Positions 60,676-64,000 of a stretch of 64,000 nucleotides of DNA are shown here, piece after piece. This DNA is from Chitinophagales bacterium. GTDB lineage: Bacteria; Bacteroidota; Bacteroidia; Chitinophagales; Chitinophagaceae. How positions within the stretch are numbered: the stretch's first letter is position 1; each line of letters opens with the position of its first letter. The notes below the pieces were generated by a model. That model was not told the DNA's origin and made no database searches. It was given only the letters and a program-made list of their open reading frames with translations. Position numbers and translations under genes: made by a program. The stretch spans positions 124,001 through 188,000 of the forward strand of contig JAFLBL010000006.1 in the NCBI GenBank assembly GCA_017303855.1. Direction: 5' to 3'.

Positions 60676-61398
60676 TTATTCCCTGAACTTCCCGGTTTTC
60701 TTGAGATACCGTATCAGTGCATATACCAGCAAAAGGGCTCCGAGCACAATGCCCAGCCACAGGTTGCGGCAGGCTTCGCTATGGCCCGTAAGTTCGGGGT
60801 AATTGAGTAACAGGATCAGAGTAATACCGATCAGCCAGATAAACTGGGTGGTATGTTCTTTCAGTATCCAGCGCTTCCAGTTAAAGGCCATACTGCCAAA
60901 AGTTTTGCCAATGCCACTGAGATTGGGAAACCAGCGGTTTACTTTTTTACAGTATTCATCGAAGCCGGGACCGAATTTTCCGCGCAGGAAATTTTCTTCA
61001 GCCAGCACAATCGCCTGGTAAATGAACAGGAATACCGGGATCATGATGCCCACATAAAACAGGGAATTGGCGAGTATACCCACGCCGAGAAGCATCAGGA
61101 TATTTCCCACATACAGGGGGTTCCTGCAATGGGTAAAAATGCCTTCTGTTACCAGTCCTTCCGCATACGGTTTTCCTTCTTTACCTCCGCGAACGATATA
61201 GGCCAGTCCGATGGTGAGACCGCGGATCAGCTGCCCGAGACAGGTAACAATCAATCCGAGGATAATCGGGAAAAGATAATACTGTTCCCCGAATGTTGAT
61301 TGGGGAAACAAGGGCCAGGAGGGAATGAACAAGGCAGCGTAGAACAGGATAAAGATCCAGTTACGGTATTTGAAAAAGAAATTTCCTATTGAGACCAT
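60676..61398 (-). CDS. Isoprenylcysteine carboxyl methyltransferase-like membrane protein
   Basis: A 240-residue polytopic protein with about five helices. The SAM-binding C-terminal signature of the ICMT/PEMT group is present: LVTEGIFTHCRNPLYVGNILMLLGVGI, AEENFLRGKFGPGFDEYCKKVNRWFPNL. Bacterial members methylate small molecules or isoprenoid-linked substrates; the target here is unknown. A strong terminator follows. Confidence 0.85.
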   Translation of the reverse strand: MVSIGNFFFKYRNWIFILFYAALFIPSWPLFPQSTFGEQYYLFPIILGLIVTCLGQLIRGLTIGLAYIVRGGKEGKPYAEGLVTEGIFTHCRNPLYVGNILMLLGVGILANSLFYVGIMIPVFLFIYQAIVLAEENFLRGKFGPGFDEYCKKVNRWFPNLSGIGKTFGSMAFNWKRWILKEHTTQFIWLIGITLILLLNYPELTGHSEACRNLWLGIVLGALLLVYALIRYLKKTGKFRE

Positions 61399-61538
61399 AG
61401 TGTGAAAATTACAAGAAACAAGATGCCAGGATCCAATAAAGCATCAAACAACAAACGATAAATAATAATCAGATTTCAAGCTACAACTTCGTAACTAAGA
61501 AGCGATGGTTTGAACTTTATACTTTGGTTCTTTAAAAG

Positions 61539-62267
61539 TTATTTTTTTACAGCTACCAATCCAGCGAAGTTGAACCACTTAAAGAAAACCTCACAATGCC
61601 CGAATCCCTGGTCACGCAGGAGATTGATATTCTCGCTGAGTTTATAAGGAACCAGCACATTTTCCAATGCTTCTCTTTTCTGTGAAATCTCGAGTTCGCT
61701 GTAATTATTGCGGCGTTTATAATTGTAGTAGTATTTAATAAAGTCGCGGTTAAAATTGCTTTCCTCGGCCAGTATCTTTTCTACCAGGATCAGTACGCCG
61801 CCGGGATTGAGTCCGTTGTAAATATCTTTCAGCAGCCGTTCCCGGTAAATGGGGCGGACAAACTGCAGGGTGAGGCAAAGTACCACGACCGATGCGTTTT
61901 CAATACGAACACTCTGGCCCAGATCCTCACAACGTAATTCATAGGGGCGGGAGAAGCCCAGCTCCATCAGTTTGGATTTGCATTTATCCAGCATTTCCTG
62001 AGAGTCATCAACACCGATAAATTTGATATTCTGATCCACCATGGTATTCATACCGATCATGGTGGTACCGGTAGAGCAGCCCAGGTCATACACAAAGGTT
62101 TCTTCTCTTGCATGGTCCGCTGCCAGCTCTGCCATCATCCGCTGGATTTCCCCGTAAAAAGGAACGGAACGGTTCACCATATCATCAAAAACCTTGGCTA
62201 CATTGGCGCCAAACTTAAAATCACTGGCTTTTTCTATTTCGTCTTTAAAAACTTCATCTTTGCCCAT
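61539..62267 (-). CDS. cmoA: Carboxy-S-adenosyl-L-methionine synthase
   Basis: A 242-residue CmoA, which converts SAM and prephenate to carboxy-SAM for wobble-uridine modification in tRNA. It is read from ATG 62267; the longer frame upstream has no RBS. Motifs: SDFKFGANVAKVFDDMVNRSVPFY, VYDLGCSTGTTM, FIGVDDSQEMLDKC and the long C-terminal helical part. CmoB, which would use the product, is not in this window. Confidence 0.9.
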   Translation of the reverse strand: MGKDEVFKDEIEKASDFKFGANVAKVFDDMVNRSVPFYGEIQRMMAELAADHAREETFVYDLGCSTGTTMIGMNTMVDQNIKFIGVDDSQEMLDKCKSKLMELGFSRPYELRCEDLGQSVRIENASVVVLCLTLQFVRPIYRERLLKDIYNGLNPGGVLILVEKILAEESNFNRDFIKYYYNYKRRNNYSELEISQKREALENVLVPYKLSENINLLRDQGFGHCEVFFKWFNFAGLVAVKK

Positions 62268-62346
62268 AAAAATCCGGTTTTGGGTCACAAAGTAAAGCAA
62301 TTTATACGGGAGTGAACCATTCCCGGCTTTCAATGTATAATGGGAT

Positions 62347-62721
62347 ATGAAAAAAGTTTACCATCTCGGCACCTGCAGCACCTGCCAGGCCATACTTAAA
62401 GAGACCGCCCTGGAGCAAAAGGGGTTTACCCTGCAGGATATTAAAACAGAAAAAATCACCCCGGCCCAGCTCGATGAAATGAAGGCCCTGACCGGTTCGT
62501 ATGAAGCCCTGTTCAGCCGGAGGGCCCTGAAATACAAGGCTCTTGGTTTAAAAGACAAGGTACTTACCGAAAAAGATTACCGGAAATACATACTGGAAGA
62601 ATATACATTCCTGAAGCGCCCGGTCGTAATCAGCGGGAAGCGGATTTTTGTGGGAAGTGAGAAGAAGACGGTGGAGGGGTTGGTGAATGGTGAATGGAGA
62701 GTGGAGAGTGGAAAGTGGTAA
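62347..62721 (+). CDS. ArsC/Spx-family thioredoxin-like protein
   Basis: A 124-residue protein of the ArsC/Spx family with a CxxC motif (C10-STC13). It contains the helical part with LSRRALKYKAL-like sequence and the strand KRPVVISGKRIFVGSEKK, which ends the family core. The last 12 residues (VNGEWRVESGKW) are encoded by a heptad array, so the natural C-terminus has been replaced. Such proteins reduce arsenate or act as redox regulators; the CxxC favours a redox role. It is divergent from cmoA. Confidence 0.8.
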   Translation: MKKVYHLGTCSTCQAILKETALEQKGFTLQDIKTEKITPAQLDEMKALTGSYEALFSRRALKYKALGLKDKVLTEKDYRKYILEEYTFLKRPVVISGKRIFVGSEKKTVEGLVNGEWRVESGKW

Positions 62722-62857
62722 GTGGGTGTTTAAAGTAGAAACTAGTCTAAAGTAAAGAAGCTTTCCGATTTTCAGGAAAGCTTCTTTACTTAAAAAGTCA
62801 TACTTCTATATGCCCCACTCTCCACTTACCACTTTCCATTCTCCACTCTCCATCAAC
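62682..62857. mobile_element. Inverted heptad arrays around a strong hairpin
   Basis: Seven heptads (two GGTGAAT, two GGAGAGT, then GGAAAGT, GGTAAGT, GGGTGTT) at 62682-62730 are matched, in inverted orientation and with about one difference in 30, by heptads at 62814-62855. Between them a 16-bp perfect hairpin at 62751-62790 forms the core. The first array lies inside the 3' end of the ArsC/Spx-like gene. The plan resembles the inverted-repeat elements at 10098 and 52326. Confidence 0.65.
62751..62790. terminator. Bidirectional terminator-like hairpin
   Basis: Perfect 16-bp stem (62751-62766 and 62775-62790) with an 8-base loop, between two convergent genes. The A/T-rich base of the stem and the following sequence fit a terminator for both. 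Confidence 0.8.
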
Positions 62858-62860
62858 CAG

Positions 62861-64000
62861 CTACATCAGCAACAATATTAACAATTGCGCCGCCACAATC
62901 CGCAGAATCATTGTCAGCGGATATACGGTGGCATAAGTAACAGAAGGGATATCGTTTCCGGCCAGTTTGGTGGCGAAAGCCAGGGCTGGCGGATCGGTAG
63001 AAGCGCCGGCCAGCAGGCCGCAGATTTCGAAATAGGTTTTCTTAAAATACTTATGGGCAATGAACCCTACGATCAGCAGGGGTACCGTGGTAATGATAAC
63101 ACCCATTCCGATCCAGCCCCAGCCACTGCCGTCTGCAAAAGCTACGGACAGATTTTTGCCGCTGCTGAGACCCACACTGGCAAGGAATAAACTGATACCC
63201 AGTTCCCGGATCATGAGATTGGCACTGTTGGTGGTATAGTTGTTCAGGTAAAACAGGTTGCCAAAACGGCTCAGTGTAAGAGCAATGATCAGCGGCCCGC
63301 CGGCCATACCGATCTTAACCGCGACCGGCATATTCGGAAAATGGAAAGGAATACTGCCGAGAATCACACCCAGTACAATACCGAAGAAGATCGGGGCGAG
63401 GTCGGGGACTTCCAGTTTTTTCAGTGAATTACCCAATGCATCTGTAGCTACTTTTACCCCTTCTTCTGTTCCCACTACTTTTATATTATCACCGAGCTGC
63501 AGGAAGATATCGCCATGCGGCACCATTTCAATACCGGCACGGGCCAGGCGGGTGAGGGTGAAATCCTGCTGATGTAATTCAGGGATATCGCCCAGACGCT
63601 TATGCGTAACTTCTGTACGCGTCACCACGATTATACGGGAAATCAGGTCACTTTCTTTCGCGTTTTTCAGGTTCATCGAACTGACAGGTCCGATCAGCAG
63701 TTTCAATTGTTCCATTTCCTGCTTGGTAGCCACTACCAGTAATACATCGTTTTCTTCCAGCAGTATATCCGGTGTGGGCGTAATGATTTCGCCGGCATGA
63801 AACATACGGGAAACGACAACAGGTTCTTTCAGGAGGTCAAACAGTTTGCGCAAGGGCTGACCCACCAGCTGTTTATTTTCCAGCTGGAGGTGCATGGACA
63901 CGGGCCTGTTGCCCCGGAGATAACCCAGTTTGCGGTGCAGTTCCTGTTCCTCTTCGATATTTACCCTGAATACACGTTTCAAAATCAGTAAGGCCCCGAT
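62861..64000 (-). CDS. YidE/AspT-type transporter (N-terminus beyond the window)
   Basis: The frame is open to the right edge, so this is the C-terminal ~380 residues of a larger protein (the family is usually ~550 residues). The visible part contains two RCK_C (TrkA-C) domains (~1-190 of the visible portion, LLEENDVLLVVATK, IFLQLGDNIKVVGTEEG) and then five to six membrane helices with GGPLIIALTLSRFGNL, LFLASVGLSSG and GASTDPPALAFA. These match the aspartate:alanine exchanger (AAE) family, YidE/YbjL group. The substrate is unknown. An internal TTG at 63982 is not the real start. Confidence 0.87.
   Translation of the reverse strand: MGALLILKRVFRVNIEEEQELHRKLGYLRGNRPVSMHLQLENKQLVGQPLRKLFDLLKEPVVVSRMFHAGEIITPTPDILLEENDVLLVVATKQEMEQLKLLIGPVSSMNLKNAKESDLISRIIVVTRTEVTHKRLGDIPELHQQDFTLTRLARAGIEMVPHGDIFLQLGDNIKVVGTEEGVKVATDALGNSLKKLEVPDLAPIFFGIVLGVILGSIPFHFPNMPVAVKIGMAGGPLIIALTLSRFGNLFYLNNYTTNSANLMIRELGISLFLASVGLSSGKNLSVAFADGSGWGWIGMGVIITTVPLLIVGFIAHKYFKKTYFEICGLLAGASTDPPALAFATKLAGNDIPSVTYATVYPLTMILRIVAAQLLILLLM

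Noticed and set aside
1325..62746. AAACTAGTC shared by 1327-1335 and the region near 62739 as an attachment site
   Set aside because: The match is only 9 bp and the second site is not at an island border.

Overview
The window looks like the chromosome of a Bacteroidota bacterium, most likely of the Chitinophagaceae or a close relative. The evidence is several secreted proteins with type IX secretion (T9SS) C-terminal sorting domains, including one of the CHU_C 'gliding motility' type, together with a DUF6266 protein, a GH3-like protein, Nfu, many OmpA and beta-barrel proteins, and boxes resembling the TAnnTTTG -7 element. Most of the DNA has moderate GC content. One block, about 1310-9440, is clearly AT-rich and is read as an acquired defence island.

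Layout. 1-1305: the end of an unrecognised gene, a non-coding stretch with short-period repeats, and a DUF6266 gene. 1383-9390: defence island, with a divergent small gene, a controller-type XRE regulator preceded by a C-box-like operator, an HNH nuclease, a C5 cytosine methyltransferase, a MORC/MutL-like GHKL ATPase, a Z1-domain helicase-like ATPase, a PD-(D/E)XK protein and an unrecognised last gene. All are on one strand and tightly coupled. A vsr gene that has lost its C-terminus marks the right edge. 10515-13835: large T9SS surface protein. 14307-18636: CHASE3 kinase, receiver protein and REC-PAS-PAS-PAS kinase. 19318-23352: a KdpD/KdpE-like pair divergent from kup, with a 36-residue membrane protein coupled to kup. 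23364-30502: M20 hydrolase, a 1.1-kb repeat block, MazG-like enzyme, MFS transporter, rhamnogalacturonan lyase and a beta-barrel protein. 30815-44174: secreted and envelope proteins (two T9SS proteins, two M23 peptidases around a VIT/vWA lipoprotein, two tandem OmpA proteins, a TPR protein). 44263-47565: LuxR-type two-component pair and the nicotinamide riboside operon pnuC-nadR kinase. 47628-58287: two membrane glycosyltransferases, mtgA, a LysE-type exporter, a four-helix-bundle (S23/IVP) gene, GH3-like enzyme, GT2, inositol-phosphatase-like enzyme and thiL. 58306-64000: S41 peptidase, Nfu, ICMT-like methyltransferase, cmoA, ArsC/Spx-like protein and a truncated YidE-type transporter.

The most unusual signal outside the island is a family of degenerate tandem arrays with a 7-bp period, placed exactly between genes, each locus with its own unit. 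In three places they form inverted pairs. At 52326-52815 a perfect 21-bp inverted pair encloses the AT-rich four-helix-bundle gene. At 10119-10432 a perfect 21-bp pair bounds a 314-bp non-coding element. At 62694-62850 a near-perfect pair surrounds a strong hairpin. This suggests a family of small mobile elements, with the S23/IVP cassette as a possible gene-carrying member. No transposase, tRNA, rRNA or CRISPR array was seen.
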